From contig OZ018321.1 of NCBI GenBank assembly GCA_963969495.1, positions 63,704,780 through 63,768,779 of the forward strand: DNA of 64,000 nt. Direction: 5' to 3'. Below, in pieces: positions 46,080 to 57,639 of this stretch. The notes under the pieces were generated by a model. That model was given only the letters and a program-made list of their open reading frames with translations. It was not told where the DNA came from and ran no database searches. Every line of letters begins with the position of its first letter. Position 1 is the first letter of the stretch. Both the position numbers and the translations under genes were made by a program. The DNA comes from Ceratothoa steindachneri (lineage: Eukaryota > Arthropoda > Malacostraca > Isopoda > Cymothoidae).

Positions 46080-47358
46080 AGTCTAGAATAGTATAGCGGA
46101 GCACATTATAGCATATTATAACATAACATATTATTGTATAGTGGTGCTTATCATATTATAGCATAGTATACCATGGCATAGTATATTATAGCATAACATA
46201 GCATAGTATAGCATAGCATAGCAAAACATACTATAGTAAAGTATAATATAGTATAGCATATGTAGTATAGTATCTCCTAGCATGATATAGCCTAGCATAG
46301 CATAACTTAGTATAGCCTAGTATTGTCTAGAATAGTATACAATTTTATAACCTAGCCTAGTATAGTCTCGAATAGTAGCCAGGCAAAACCTAGCTTACCG
46401 TAAAATAGCCTATCATAGTAGGGTAACATAAAGCCTAGCATAGTATAGACTAGCCTAGATTGCCTAACATAGTAAATTCTGCCTAGCCTAGCATAGCATA
46501 GTATAGCATAGTATAGCAGAGTAGATTATGTCATAGCATAGCCTACCATAGTATAGCCTAGCCTAGCATCGGATAGGCTAGTCTAGCCTAACCTAGCTTA
46601 GTATAAGAAAGTCTAGCCTAAGATTCCCTATAATAATAGAACTCACCATACAATACTCTAGCGTAGCTAGCATAGTATAGCCTAGCCTTAGATAGTATAC
46701 CTTAGCCTAGCATAGTATTATCTAGCCTAGACTAATCTAGCCTAGACTAGCACGGAATGTATAATATGGCATATCTTATCCTAGAAACCATAGTAAAGCC
46801 TAGCCTAACATAGCCTAGTACAGCCTAGCATATATAGGATAGCAAAGCTTACCATATTTTAGCTTATCATAGTATAGCCTAGCCTAGAATAATATAGTAT
46901 AGCACAGCCTAACCTAGTATAGTTTAGCATAGTTTAACAGAGCCTAGGCTATCCTCGTATAGCCTAGGCTAGCTTAGCCTTTCAAAGCCTAGTATAGTAT
47001 AGCCTATCTAACCCTAATCTATCTTAGCATAGTATAGTATAAGCATAGTATAACCTAACCTAGCATAGTATAAACTAGTCTAGCATAGCCTAGCTTAGCA
47101 TAGTATATCCTATCCTATTCTAGCATGGTATATCTTGGCATAGCATGGTACACTATAATCTAACCTAGTCTAGCGTAGTATAATCCAGCATAGCCTTGCA
47201 TAGCATAACATAATACCCTTGTATAGCCCAGCCTAGTATGCCATAGCATGGACTGGCCTAGAATAGCATAGTATACCCTAGAGTAGCCTAGTATACCCTA
47301 GCCTAGTCTAGACTTACATATATAGCCTAGCATAGTATATATTAGAATAACCTAGCGT
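46080..47358. repeat. Pentanucleotide array (TAGCC/TAGCA/TAGTA), about 1.3 kb
   Basis: Nearly the whole stretch can be read as five-base words of the type TAGYM (for example TAGCATAGTATAGCCTAGCC), with frequent single-base deviations. It ends where the CR1-like LINE begins. It is not the arthropod telomere repeat TTAGG, although CCTAA occurs occasionally. Confidence 0.9.
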
Positions 47359-47359
47359 G

Positions 47360-48780
47360 AAACGGAGGTGACTCCTATCTTCAAGAAAGGAGATCCTAGC
47401 CAGCCGTCGAACTACCGACCTATTATTAGCTTAACCCCAATAGCCGGTAAACTCATGGAAAGCATCCTAGTGGACAAAATGACATCATATTTAGAGTCCA
47501 ACTTGCAATTGAGGAGTTCCCAGCATGGGTTCCAAAGGCACCGGTCATGCCTAACGAATCTTGTGGAATTTTCCACTTCGTTTTTAGTGAGCACGACCGG
47601 GATAAGGCGGTGGATGATATCTATTAAGACTTTCAAAAAGCCTTCGATAAGGTACCACACCGCCGCCTCTTTCGGAAAGTGCGTGCGCTGGGCGTAGGCG
47701 GAAATGTAGTAAGTTGGATAGAGAACTGGCTAAGCTGCAGAGGGCAACGGGTAGTGTTGAAGGGACAGGCTTCTGAGTGGGTGCCCGTTACTAGCGATGT
47801 TCCTCAAGTTTCTGGTCTGGGGCCACTACTATTCATCATCTACATCAACGACATGGACGGTCACATGGTTGCTAAGATTTCTAAATTTGCCGATGATACC
47901 AAGCTTGGTATGAACGTCGCAAAGGAAGGAAATACTGACCGCCTTCAAGATGAACTTGGGAAGATTGGGGAGTGGTCGGACACGTGGCAAATGCCATTTA
48001 ATATAAACAAATACAAAGTGATGCATATCGGCCACCGAAACCCCCGATCTCAGCATATCCTTAAGGGCACTGATCTTGAATCCACTAACACTGAGAAGGA
48101 CTTGGGTGTAACAATCGCTAGTGACCTCAAGTTCTCGAAACAGTGCATTGAGGCAGAGAAAAGTGCCCAAAGGATGCTAGGCTACATAAAGCGCCAGTTT
48201 AGATATCGGTACAGCTCACTTGTCTGACCGCACCTGGAGTATGCCGTACAATTCTGGAGTCCTTCGTTTCGAAAGGATATTGCAAGATTGGAACGCGTGC
48301 AAGCCAGGGCAACCAAACTGATTCCCTCTATCAGGAACAAAAGTTACATGATAGTTTAAGGGAATTAGATCTGTTCTCGTTGGAAACCCGGAGACTGCGT
48401 GGTCAGCTTCTCGAAGTGTTTAAAATACTTCGAGGCTTCGATAATGTAGACTACACGGATATTTTCCAACTTAGTGAGGGCAGAACGAGAAATCACGGCT
48501 ACAAACTTGAACTGAAGCGTTACAACCGTGATCTGTGTGGAGAATTTTCACATACAGCATCTGCGGTAGCTGGAATGCACTTCCAGTGGAAGTTGTGAAC
48601 AGCAATTCTGTTGATCAGTTCAAGTCAAGACTGGACAAAGTCTTGAAAAGTGGCCATTTGGGCACATAAGTCGTTGTGCAGAACTGTGCCTGCTCAACTG
48701 TTAGCCAAAGGTGCCCTCTTTGAATGGACCGTAAGGTCTCCTAGGGTACTTTCTGTCCTTGTAGCTCCTTGTAGCTCACG
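47360..48780 (+). mobile_element. CR1-like LINE, 3' part (copy F)
   Basis: The RT enters at VTPIFKKGDPSQPSNYRPI (about 47365) and the coding part ends with LKSGHLGT and a stop at 48667-48669. About 110 bases of 3' sequence follow, ending in two copies of TTGTAGCTC, a short terminal repeat of the kind that ends CR1-type elements. The 5' half is absent, as is usual for 5'-truncated LINE insertions. Confidence 0.8.
47368..48669 (+). pseudogene. CR1-like reverse transcriptase, few breaks (copy F)
   Basis: Open frames 47368-47697 and 47679-48227 cover most of the RT: FKKGDPSQPSNYRPIISLTP, SSQHGFQRHRSCLTNLVEF, a motif A region near 47620-47650 reading DFQKAFDKV in a shifted frame after a stop, WIENWLSCRGQRVVLKG, VPQVSGLGPLLFIIYINDMD (motif B altered from PQGSVLGP), and FADDTKLGMN (47887-47916, motif C intact). 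Then a stop at 48225, PHLEYAVQFWSPSFRKDIAR (48230-48290), and a last open part 48380-48598. About four frame breaks are present. It would copy LINE RNA at a nicked target. Confidence 0.85.
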
Positions 48781-48786
48781 GTTATA

Positions 48787-49100
48787 ACTTTCACATTAAT
48801 TGGGATGAGGCAAATATAAATACACCATGATAAATACGCGTTAATACGCGTCGGATGATATATAATACGTTTGATTACCTTAAAATTCTATATTTTCACC
48901 AAGAATTTATAGATGATTAAATTATCTATCTGGTGATATACAAACCATAATTTTCTCAGGTGTGTTCGAATAGTAAATTAGCAATTTTTTAAATAAATGG
49001 GACGCAGAGTAAAAAGTTATAGCTAGAGCGAATCCAAATATATCATCGTAAATTAGACATTAATATGCGTTTAATGATTTTTAGTGATGATATCCAGTTA
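48787..49100. repeat. Degenerate tandem repeat of about 220 bp
   Basis: Words GTTATAACTTTCACATTAAT... TAATACGCGTCGGATGA near 48783-48857 recur loosely as GTTATAGCTAGAGCGAAT... TAATATGCGTTTAATGA near 49016-49078. The similarity is low, so the call is tentative. Confidence 0.4.
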
Positions 49101-49430
49101 TAATTTAGAGGGGTACATTGGTAAAATGGCCCGAATATTTCTATTTTGATTTAAAAAAAAAAAAAATATATTTTTAGCTCTGAACTTTGAATATTCGAAG
49201 TCCAAAAACGTATTTTGAGATTGGTGCACAGGTAATGGCATTCTGATATATAATAGTTTTCATTTCCTTGGGCCTTTAAATACATCTATTATATATCACG
49301 GTGTCATGTGATTTTCGATTATTATAAATAAAAAAGCCCGTGCCCCTTCCTACTAGAAAAACACTTGTCTTGTCTCTCACTAGATAAAAACCTACACTTC
49401 GTTATTCAAAAGGCTTCTTGAATTAACCTT
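49101..49430. other. Unassigned AT-rich sequence
   Basis: A poly-A run at 49152-49164 is the only visible landmark. Confidence 0.4.
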
Positions 49431-49433
49431 TTG

Positions 49434-49525
49434 GGGGGTTGAGGATGGTAGCTCTGGCGATGAGCGTTGTGGTCATTTTAGCGAAGAGCGCTTGATGAGA
49501 CAGGTTCAAATCCAACTACTTTATT
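49434..49525 (+). ncRNA. tRNA-derived SINE-like unit
   Basis: GGATGGTAGCTCTGG (49443-49457) resembles a polymerase III A-box and AGGTTCAAATCC (49502-49513) is a good B-box; the spacing of about 45 bases between the two fits a long-arm tRNA such as Leu or Ser. A functional cloverleaf is unlikely because the anticodon arm is not clear. It lies just outside the Tc1 element. Confidence 0.5.
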
Positions 49526-49789
49526 CATTTTCATATAACGGTTAAAATACGAGTATATAGTAATGGCGGAATTATTATGGATTTTTCGAAAATTTTACTT
49601 TTTTTATTCAAAAAAGCCAGTGAAACCAATTTTATTGATTGCAAATGGATTTATTTTATGCACCAAAAACGAGCAACTATTTAACTTTTATTTTCCAGAG
49701 CCTTAGGTTATATTGTAGGTATAATTGGTAACACTGAAGGAAATACTCTGCATTGGACAATTTCAATGTTGTCCAGCCAGTTGTGTGAG

Positions 49790-50214
49790 ACAGTTGGTAT
49801 CTTGGCTTTAGAGTACAAATAGGATGTTTTCTGTTATTTTTTACTATCATTAGTGTTTTTGATAGTTTATTAGTTATTATAATAATTTGATCTTGTGTTT
49901 TTCAGGTAGTTTTTTAGCTATGAATGAATTAATCCAAAATGGGTAAACAGAGTGATATGAGTCCTCGAAAAATTGGACAAATAACGTTTTACTGAAAGAA
50001 ACAGTTGGTATCTTGGCTTTAGAGTACAAATAGGATGTTTTCTGTTATTTTTTACTATCATTAGTGTTTTTGATAGTTTATTAGTTATTATAATAATTTG
50101 ATCTTGTGTTTTGTTCAGGTAGTTTTTTAGCTATAAATGAATTAATCCAAAATGGGTAAACAGAGTGATATGAGTCCTCGAAAAATTGGACAAATAACGT
50201 TTTACTGAAAGAAA
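49790..50214 (+). repeat. 211-bp direct tandem duplication inside the Tc1 element
   Basis: The block ACAGTTGGTATCTTGGCTTT to TTTTACTGAAAGAA occurs at 49790-50000 and 50001-50214, nearly identical (differences such as TTTTTCAGG/TTTGTTCAGG and CTATGAATG/CTATAAATG). It includes the transposase start region, so two ATG starts are present (49939 and 50152). Confidence 0.95.
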
Positions 50215-51347
50215 CTTAATTAAAACAGAAATAAATAGCAAGAAAACCAGGTGTTTCAACTCAAACAGTCATGTTTATCATGAAAAAGGTGATAACGGTT
50301 AAGATTTAAAGTCTAAAAGGGTTGGAAAATATGTGTGGTCGAAAACGAAAAACAACTCCAGGAACAGATAGAAAATTAATACAACAGCTTCTTTAGGATC
50401 TTAAGAGCAGAAGAACATCTTGAAGGAAGATTTATATTTGGCTGCCAACAGAGGGTGTTACCCTTACCCGAAAAAGAGTGAACTACAGGCTTTTATTGGC
50501 TAGATTGAAATCATATCACCTGAGAAAGAAGCCTCGACTCACGGAAACAATGATGAAGGAACGCTATTCCTGGGCAAAAAATTAGAATGAATAAGAATCA
50601 CACATCTAGCTAACCAGTTACCTTTAATTCATACTTTAACAGTGCCGCATTTGTGTAATGACTCCAATCTTTTCAAACCATAAAGTTTATCTGATGATTC
50701 ATTACTTCAATGGCTTTTTCAATTCTTCCATGTATGTTGAGCTACTTATGTTGTATATCCTACTATTGCAGGTAGTTTGTTTTCTCTGACGAATCAACCA
50801 TTGCAGTGCTAGATTACCGTGTGCAGTGGTAAGAAGGCGGCCTGGAGAAGAATTTACGCCTGAGGAAAACTGTGCAATTTCCAACTAAAATCATGGTGTG
50901 GGGAGCCATTTCGTTGCATGGGACAAGTCGCTTGCACATTGTTGAGAAAACTATGAACCAAGAAAAGTATATAAAAGTTCTTAAAGGTCGTTGACTGCTT
51001 CAAAATAAGGGAAATGTATGGCAAAGACCTTGGATATCCCAACAAGACTCGGCCCCATGTCATACAGCAAAATCAGGAAGGCATGGTGTGCACAAAATGG
51101 GGCTCAGCTGCTTTCATGGCCCGAAAATTTCCTTGACTTGAATCCAATTGAGAGTTTATGGTGTGTGGTGAAAGCTGAAATACACTCAGAGCCCATTACG
51201 ACCAAACAGCAACTCACATACCATCTGTTTGAAGTTTGGTTCAGATCTAGGCGAATCTAGGAAATGCGCAAAACATTGATCAATGTCATGTCAAGACGTG
51301 TTAAAGCACTCATGGATGCTACGGGTAGCCAAACTGCTTACTATTGA
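50152..51347 (+). pseudogene. Tc1-like transposase, decayed
   Basis: From the ATG at 50152 the frame reads MGKQSDMSPRKIGQITFY and then a stop. Later blocks in changing frames: LRKKPRLTET near 50520, ERYSWAKN near 50560, VRRRPGEEFTPEEN near 50830-50870, TKIMVWGAISLHGTSRLHIV (50885-50944), MNQEKYIKVLKGR (about 50955-50992), a QQDSAPCHT block near 51036-51063, LSWPENFLDLNPIESLWCVV (51108-51167) and KAEIHSEPITTKQQLTYHLF (51168-51227), ending ATGSQTAYY and a stop (51345-51347). These are the Tc1 DDE blocks; in NSPDLNPIES the Asp-Leu-Asn part is kept. Multiple stops and frameshifts make it inactive. Confidence 0.88.
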
Positions 51348-51467
51348 ATGTAGAAGGCTTAATATTTTGCCAATATGTCAAATAAATCTATTTACAATCA
51401 AATAATTAGTTTATAGCATTTTTGTAGAAATTTTCATTTTTTGAAAAATCCATAATAATTCCGCCAG

Positions 51468-52510
<1,043 letters not shown>

Positions 52511-52689
52511 TATATGCAGGAAAGAATCAACAGTGTTAGGATCGATTTATTTGCGAAACTAGGTTTCGATGGAGATATCTGTCATCTTCAATCGCTGGTA
52601 AATTATGAATATAGAGAGATGCTTACCTTAAGGACACGCAGATTTACCAAGTCGGAATAAAATTAGGAGTGGTGGTATAGAGCAGCGGC

Positions 52690-53890
52690 ATTTTTTTACT
52701 ATAGGAAGGACGAATCTTCTGCTTATCAAGGGATTAGTGTTTAATTGCCCATCAGAAGTATTAAAGTTTGGAATTTCCTTTATATGAGCTGATTTTATTA
52801 GACAATTATGCATTTACAGTAGTTGTGGGAATTATAAATTATCTTGGCGTTATCAATGTCAATTGAATGATTTTCATTTGGCATGCGTAGGAACAGGCTA
52901 GATGATAGGCTTCCGAGGCGCATGTCGCATTTGTTTTCCTTAATTCTCTTGGAGAATTTGCTGCTTTCGCCAATGTATACTTGATCGCAAATTTTTCATG
53001 GAATATAATAAACCCCCTGCTTTGTAACGGTGAATCTATCTTTAGACAGACTATTTCGGATCATTTTTTCGTATTGAAAGATAGCATTGATGTTGGCACG
53101 TGACAACTTTTTAAAATTAACTAATTGGGGCGATTATGGGAATGTAATTACTTTCTTTCACTAACTCTATAATTTAAGAAGGGGATTTTTTGAGTATTTG
53201 AATAATAATTTCCTCATAGTTTGGTTATGACTCATGTTTTTTTATCAAAGTTATTTCTAATAATTCTTTTATAATATCAAAAAACAAAATGGTGAAGTTC
53301 AGAAATAAATATAAGTATCGAAATTTTGTGAAATTTTTAAAACCCAAAGAATTACAAATGGTGAAGTTCAGAAAATTTATTTTAATATATCTTCTATTGT
53401 ATAGCTCTATATTTTAGCAACGTGATATTTTTAAAGGGGGGAAATTTAGTTTAGAGTTCCTTTTTTAAATTATTATAATTGGCGAAGTTCAGAAAATTTA
53501 TAAAAATTTAACCATGGCTGCTTTTTTTTAGATTTTAAATTTTAATCTTAGTAGTGATGCGCAAGCTCCCCCCCGTAGGGAGGAGTGGCGAAGCCATTGC
53601 CTGGTATAATTATTATTAAATGCTTTTTCCTTAGCATTAGCTGGTGAGTAAAAGTTGGCTCTGGTTTTATAATGACATTTGTCTATCAATCAAAGGAGAT
53701 TCTGCAGCTCAATGATTGTTTGGATGATCTTGTTAATTTCATCCTTCAGGAAACAAGGATCAAATGTGCGATATGCTCTCAGGAAAAAGGAAGAAACTAC
53801 CCACATTTTAACAGATTCGTCGTGGCAAGAAAAATAGTCAATATTGGCATAAGAGTAAGTTTCCGGTAAACCGAACAATAAGGTTTGTGT
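52690..53890 (-). pseudogene. Penelope-like element: linker and GIY-YIG endonuclease (PLE5), split by copy H6
   Basis: On the minus strand the linker reads SSFFLRAYRTFDPCFLKDEI and NKIIQTIIELQNLL (53785-53693), then FYSPANAKEKAFN near 53650-53612. After the Helitron-like insert it resumes near 53150 as a KESNYIPIIAP-like frame, FKKLSRANINAIFQYEKM (about 53120-53060), GVYYIP near 53010-52995, QVYIGESSKFSKRIKE near 52985-52940 and SAHIKEIPNFNTSDGQLNTN (about 52792-52730). YIGE is the GIY-YIG core. Stops are few in the readable parts. The RT is absent. Confidence 0.8.
53158..53604 (+). mobile_element. Helitron-like element, copy H6 (longest, 447 bp)
   Basis: It begins TCACTAACTCTATAATTTAA and ends GAAGCCATTGCCTGG, between T and T of the host PLE. 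Removing it rejoins the PLE sequence with no base gained or lost and no target duplication. 5' TC, 3' CTRR (here CTGG), a GC-rich subterminal stem and no duplication are the classical marks of Helitron-type rolling-circle transposons. It is non-coding, so it would depend on an enzyme encoded elsewhere. Confidence 0.78.
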
Positions 53891-53989
53891 TTATTTTAGA
53901 TATTTTGATATCAAGAAGTGGCAATGAGTTGTTTTGTTCCCATTCAATTTTAAATGTATGGTGGGTTGAATGTCGGTTAATTGTTCAAG

Positions 53990-54200
53990 TGCAATAACTT
54001 CAGAACTATATGGCTAATTTTAACGAGATTTGGATCATTTATATTGTTTTACATTTTCTTTCGAATGTTATAATTCTTAAAGTCCTCCTGAGCTCGATCG
54101 CCTTGAATTTAACCAAATTTGGAATACTTATATAGTCTCACATTCTCTTTCTAAAGATATCTTAAACAAATTTCCCCTAAAGTTAGTCCAGGAGTTATTA
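53990..54200 (-). repeat. Diverged units related to the 127-bp satellite
   Basis: Plus-strand words AACTTCAGAACTATATGGC, TTTTAACGAGATTTGGATCA and TTTTACATTTTCTTTCGAATG correspond to the reverse complement of the 45.2-45.9 kb unit. A second, weaker unit follows near 54090-54190. Confidence 0.55.
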
Positions 54201-54489
54201 AAAGAAAACTAACTATGTGTAGGGTTGCCCCAGTTGCCTCAACACCCAATTCGAAGGAACGATCTTTATCCATCTATGCATTCGTTATAATCTTAGCGCA
54301 CATAAAATTGTTTTAGAGACGTTCAGTTCCCTAACTCGAAATCTCGGCTTTTTGAAAATAACTCTACAAATTTGCCTTTGTTATTAAAAGGCCGAGAACG
54401 ATTTTTGCAATTACCCGGGACTTCGGTAGTTTTTGGTTAATAACTTATTATCTATTGGTGCAATTTGTATCAAATTTGCGTTATTAAAT

Positions 54490-55215
54490 AGATAATATTA
54501 GGTTGAAGAATAAGTTCTTGCGGTTTTATCAAATTTATTCATTATCATTAAGAATTTTAGAAAAACTTCATTTTTAATTGATAACAATATGCAATTTAAT
54601 TAATAATGTATTTTCCGTTATTTACGACTTCTTCCCAACGTTCAACTAGTTTTTCAAAGCCTCTGCAATAAAAACCTCTGGATTTTGACTCGAAGAATTC
54701 GTCTAACCAGGTTCTTAATTCCACATCAGTATTGAACGAAACGCCGCGCAAATTGTCGGAGAGCGATCGGAACAGATGGAAATCCGATGGAGCCAAGTAT
54801 GGCGAATATCGAGGATGCGGCAGGATTTCCCAATTAAGCGTTTGGATGGCGTCTTTTGTCATATTGGCAATGCGAGGACGAGCATTGTCGTGTTGCAGAA
54901 AGACTCCACAACATCGACGAGGTTGCTTTTCACTAATAGCTTCGGCGAGTCGATACACTTGTTGAAAGTAGAGTTCTGCATTGACAATCTCGTTGTTCGC
55001 AAGGAGCTAATAAAGAATGATGCCTTCACAATCCCACCACACACATATCATCGTATTTTGTGTGAAGTCCTTGCTTTAATCGCGGAAGTGTTTTTTTTAT
55101 TGGAGCTAAGCCATTGTTTTCGATGGTTCATATTGACATAAACACACCACTTTTCGTTGCCAGTGATGATGCGGTGAAGAAATTGTCCTTATATCCACGA
55201 ATAGCCTTGTGACGA
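54490..55215 (-). pseudogene. Mariner transposase, 3' half
   Basis: The open frame 54958-54596 reads YRLAEAISEKQPRRCCGVFL, QHDNARPRIANMTKDAIQTL (second catalytic Asp in HDNAR), HPRYSPYLAPSDFHLFRSLS (third Asp in APSD kept; the conserved Asp of YSPDL is Tyr) and WEEVVNNGKYIIN. Upstream pieces (55140-54965) read CVYVNMNHRKQWLSSNKKNT and a damaged VMICVWWD-type block. The first catalytic Asp and the N-terminal DNA-binding part are missing, since similarity ends near 55215. AGGTTGAAGAATAAGTTCTT near 54500 is a candidate terminal repeat. It belongs to a different mariner lineage from the one at 51.6 kb. Confidence 0.85.
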
Positions 55216-55985
55216 GCAAAAATTAAATTAATACAACTTTTAAATAAACCGCAATGACTTATTACTCAACTTCAAGACGTAGCCTAAGCAAAAGCCTAAT
55301 AGTCTACGCTGTTAAGAGACATAGCCTAACCTTTGCAAACTTTGCTCTCATTATTTATTATTGTTTCTTAATATGTGCACAAGTCACGTCAACAAAACTT
55401 AAATCAACACAACATTAAAAAAAAACGCAGTAAGACTTAATTTGCTACGATGTTAACTTTGTCCCTTATTTAGTTCAAGATAACTATACTAATATATAGG
55501 GAATAAAGTTCTACTACTCTTTACTTCCCAGTATATCTAAACCCGATTTACTCCACATAATCCTTTTCTTCATTTTGACTAGAACTCAGGCTTGCACCCT
55601 AACGAAAATCACATGGGGGAGTAATAGGGACCCGACGAGCTTCCTAACTTGTTCCCCATCGCTGTCCGTCGATAAGACAATCTCAAGTTTTTCCATTTTG
55701 TTACAACTGTAAGATCCAGGGTTATTTTAGGCGTCGAAATATTTACCCTTCATATTGTTCGATCTCCGAGATCTTGGGATAGCCGTGGGTAGCGCATCTC
55801 GTGAAACTGACATTCACCTCCTGTACCCCAAACTAGACAATCTCCACCTAGGTACCATCTCAAACTAAATACTCGTAGCCAGCTAATACAAGGTTACAGA
55901 CCGGGAAACACCATTAGATGCGTAGAAGCTCCTGTTGATGATATAAATGACCAGCTGGTATTATATGAAGAACTTACATCTGTGC
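55216..55985. other. Unassigned sequence
   Basis: No coding motif was recognised. Confidence 0.4.
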
Positions 55986-56141
55986 AGACTAAGTATATAG
56001 TTTCACCTTGGTCGTAGGAAAGAGTGGTGCCAGATTACTGTTCCCCGGATAATTTTTTAGGCCAAGTATTTGAGGCAAGAGACTATGTTTACACTCGCAA
56101 TATGATGAGTTCTTAGATTCATTGCCTATCTGAAAGATTGA

Positions 56142-56360
56142 TTGAAAACAAAGATCTGTTTGGGATTTAGTAGTAAGCGTGAAAGTGAGCAATTAGCCTT
56201 GCTAGATAAAGGAGCCTGTTCGACGGTAGCAAAGCGGAAATTCGTAGAGGAATTGCAACGCCTCATGAATCAATTTCTCAGTTACACCACCCCTATATCA
56301 GTTAGTGAGCGTAACCGGCCAAAGATTTGTCATTTAGATAGAGTTTTATTTGGAATTTAG
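56142..56360 (+). pseudogene. Possible retroelement aspartic protease fragment
   Basis: The 72-codon frame contains LALLDKGACSTVAKRKFVEE, which resembles the LLDTGAxSTVxSxxFV active-site region of retroelement proteases, with Lys in place of the Thr/Ser of D-T/S-G. No RT was recognised nearby, and the resemblance may be accidental. Confidence 0.35.
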
Positions 56361-56655
56361 TAGCAGGGCGTATCCTGCAATGTGTTCCATTGTCGGAAAT
56401 GGCATGAATTTTTCCACTAATTTGCTTTTAGGTTTAAAGTTCGTGTGAAGAAGCGCGTGGCAATTTGACCCAACAAGAAACACAGTTCGCTGTAGAGGAA
56501 ATGTACACACTCTTGTGGACCCGATAGATGTTGCATAGCCTGGTCAGAGTAGGCAGTGCAAAGAAAGATTACCGTGGGGCAGATGCTAGGATTTTTTCAG
56601 TTTACGTACAACCCAAGGGCTTTCAGTACTAAAAAGACTTGAGTAAAGTAAGAAA

Positions 56656-56920
56656 GACCAAAGCAAGTTGCTTCAAATAATTTTTGTTAAGGTGGAAACC
56701 CCAATGCAAGTTCTCTTTTTTAAAACGGGAGAGTGCCAGGAGAGTGCTGCTCAAAGGAATTTTAGTTTAACAGAGGAGAGCAAAGAGTCTTGCTCCAAGG
56801 ATCCTTAGCTTAAAGATAGAGAGACAACAAAAGGGATGCTCCAAATATTCTTAGTGTAAAAGAGGATAGCCAAATGAATGCTGCTACAAAAAAAATTACA
56901 TATGGTAGGGACTGGCGAAA
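56656..56920 (+). repeat. Minisatellite of about 46 bp, five or six diverged units
   Basis: Units start at CAAGTTGCT/GTGCTGCTC/TTGCTCC/GCTCCAAA/GCTGCTAC-type words near 56656, 56700, 56743, 56791, 56837 and 56879, each with a TTTAGTTTAA-like middle and a purine-rich end. The last unit runs into the following open frame. Confidence 0.55.
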
Positions 56921-57246
56921 GCGATTTCCCTTCCAAAAGCTTATTGGTATTTAAGTCGGTGATAACCGGGGAAGCTTTTTGTGTTAAAACAGTATGCCAC
57001 GAGAGCTATTATAAGGCTGTTCTAGCTCATAGTACAAGCAGTGGTTTGGCTTTCTCCATACGTGATTCGGAATCAACCCCCATTCGTTCATTGTTTATTG
57101 ATACTCCTGTTGATGAATTTCCAGCACCTGGTGTTCTTGTACATACGGTAAGTGTAGAAGGGTTCGAAAGAAATTGTTATCCTGAAAAATTAGATGTTTT
57201 TGACTCTTCTTTTCTATTTGTTCCACTTTCTCATAGTTTGAGCTAG
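56878..57246 (+). CDS. Hypothetical protein, 122 residues
   Basis: The frame opens MLLQKKLHMVGTGESDFPSK and contains SGLAFSIRDSESTPIRSLFI and DTPVDEFPAPGVLVHTVSV, ending in LFVPLSHSLS. It is mixed in composition, not a microsatellite artefact, with no in-frame stop over 122 codons, which is unusual for this window. No domain was recognised. The preceding repeat suggests it may be the remainder of a longer reading frame, or part of a transposon gag or env-like protein. No splice sites or promoter could be argued. Confidence 0.3.
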   Translation: MLLQKKLHMVGTGESDFPSKSLLVFKSVITGEAFCVKTVCHESYYKAVLAHSTSSGLAFSIRDSESTPIRSLFIDTPVDEFPAPGVLVHTVSVEGFERNCYPEKLDVFDSSFLFVPLSHSLS

Positions 57247-57249
57247 GTA

Positions 57250-57630
57250 AAGTGAACTTTTACGCGATAAATTTATTTTCCATTTTCTGTATCGTCTTTA
57301 ATTCCATTATATTCCTTTACTTCAAGGAATATTACCTATGGATCAGTTTCTGCCTTCTTGAAGTTTTATTGGCGTATTCATTTGTTTTGTTTTTTTCCTG
57401 CCTCAGTGTCTCGTTACTCTGAACCATATATGTTTGCTCAATTACTTTATTCTCAGTGTCAGCGTCTTTAATTGTTTATACTTTTTTGGCTAAAAAGAAA
57501 TACAAGTTTCGCTCGATCTAGATATATGATTTAGCCAATCTTGAATTGAAAAACAACATGTGTGGGCGAAGGTTCGTGAAGCGGTTCCATAGCATACAAA
57601 TATGCTTTGTATGCTACAAATTTGAACACT
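57250..57630. other. Unassigned AT-rich sequence
   Basis: No feature was recognised. Confidence 0.4.
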
Positions 57631-57639
57631 AAACAACTG

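Larger units (their letters stand above)
49563..51467 (+). mobile_element. Tc1-like transposon with inverted repeats and TA duplication
   Basis: Left end TGGCGGAATTATTATGGATT (49564 on) and right end (reverse complement, 51466 down) TGGCGGAATTATTATGGATT are identical over at least 23 bases, and TA flanks both ends (49561-49562 and 51468-51469). The size of about 1.9 kb is enlarged by a 211-bp internal tandem duplication. A (TA)n array starts at the right flank. Confidence 0.9.

Noticed and set aside
46080..47358. Telomere repeat
   Set aside because: The arthropod telomere unit is TTAGG; the array is built of TAGCC, TAGCA and TAGTA with only occasional CCTAA.
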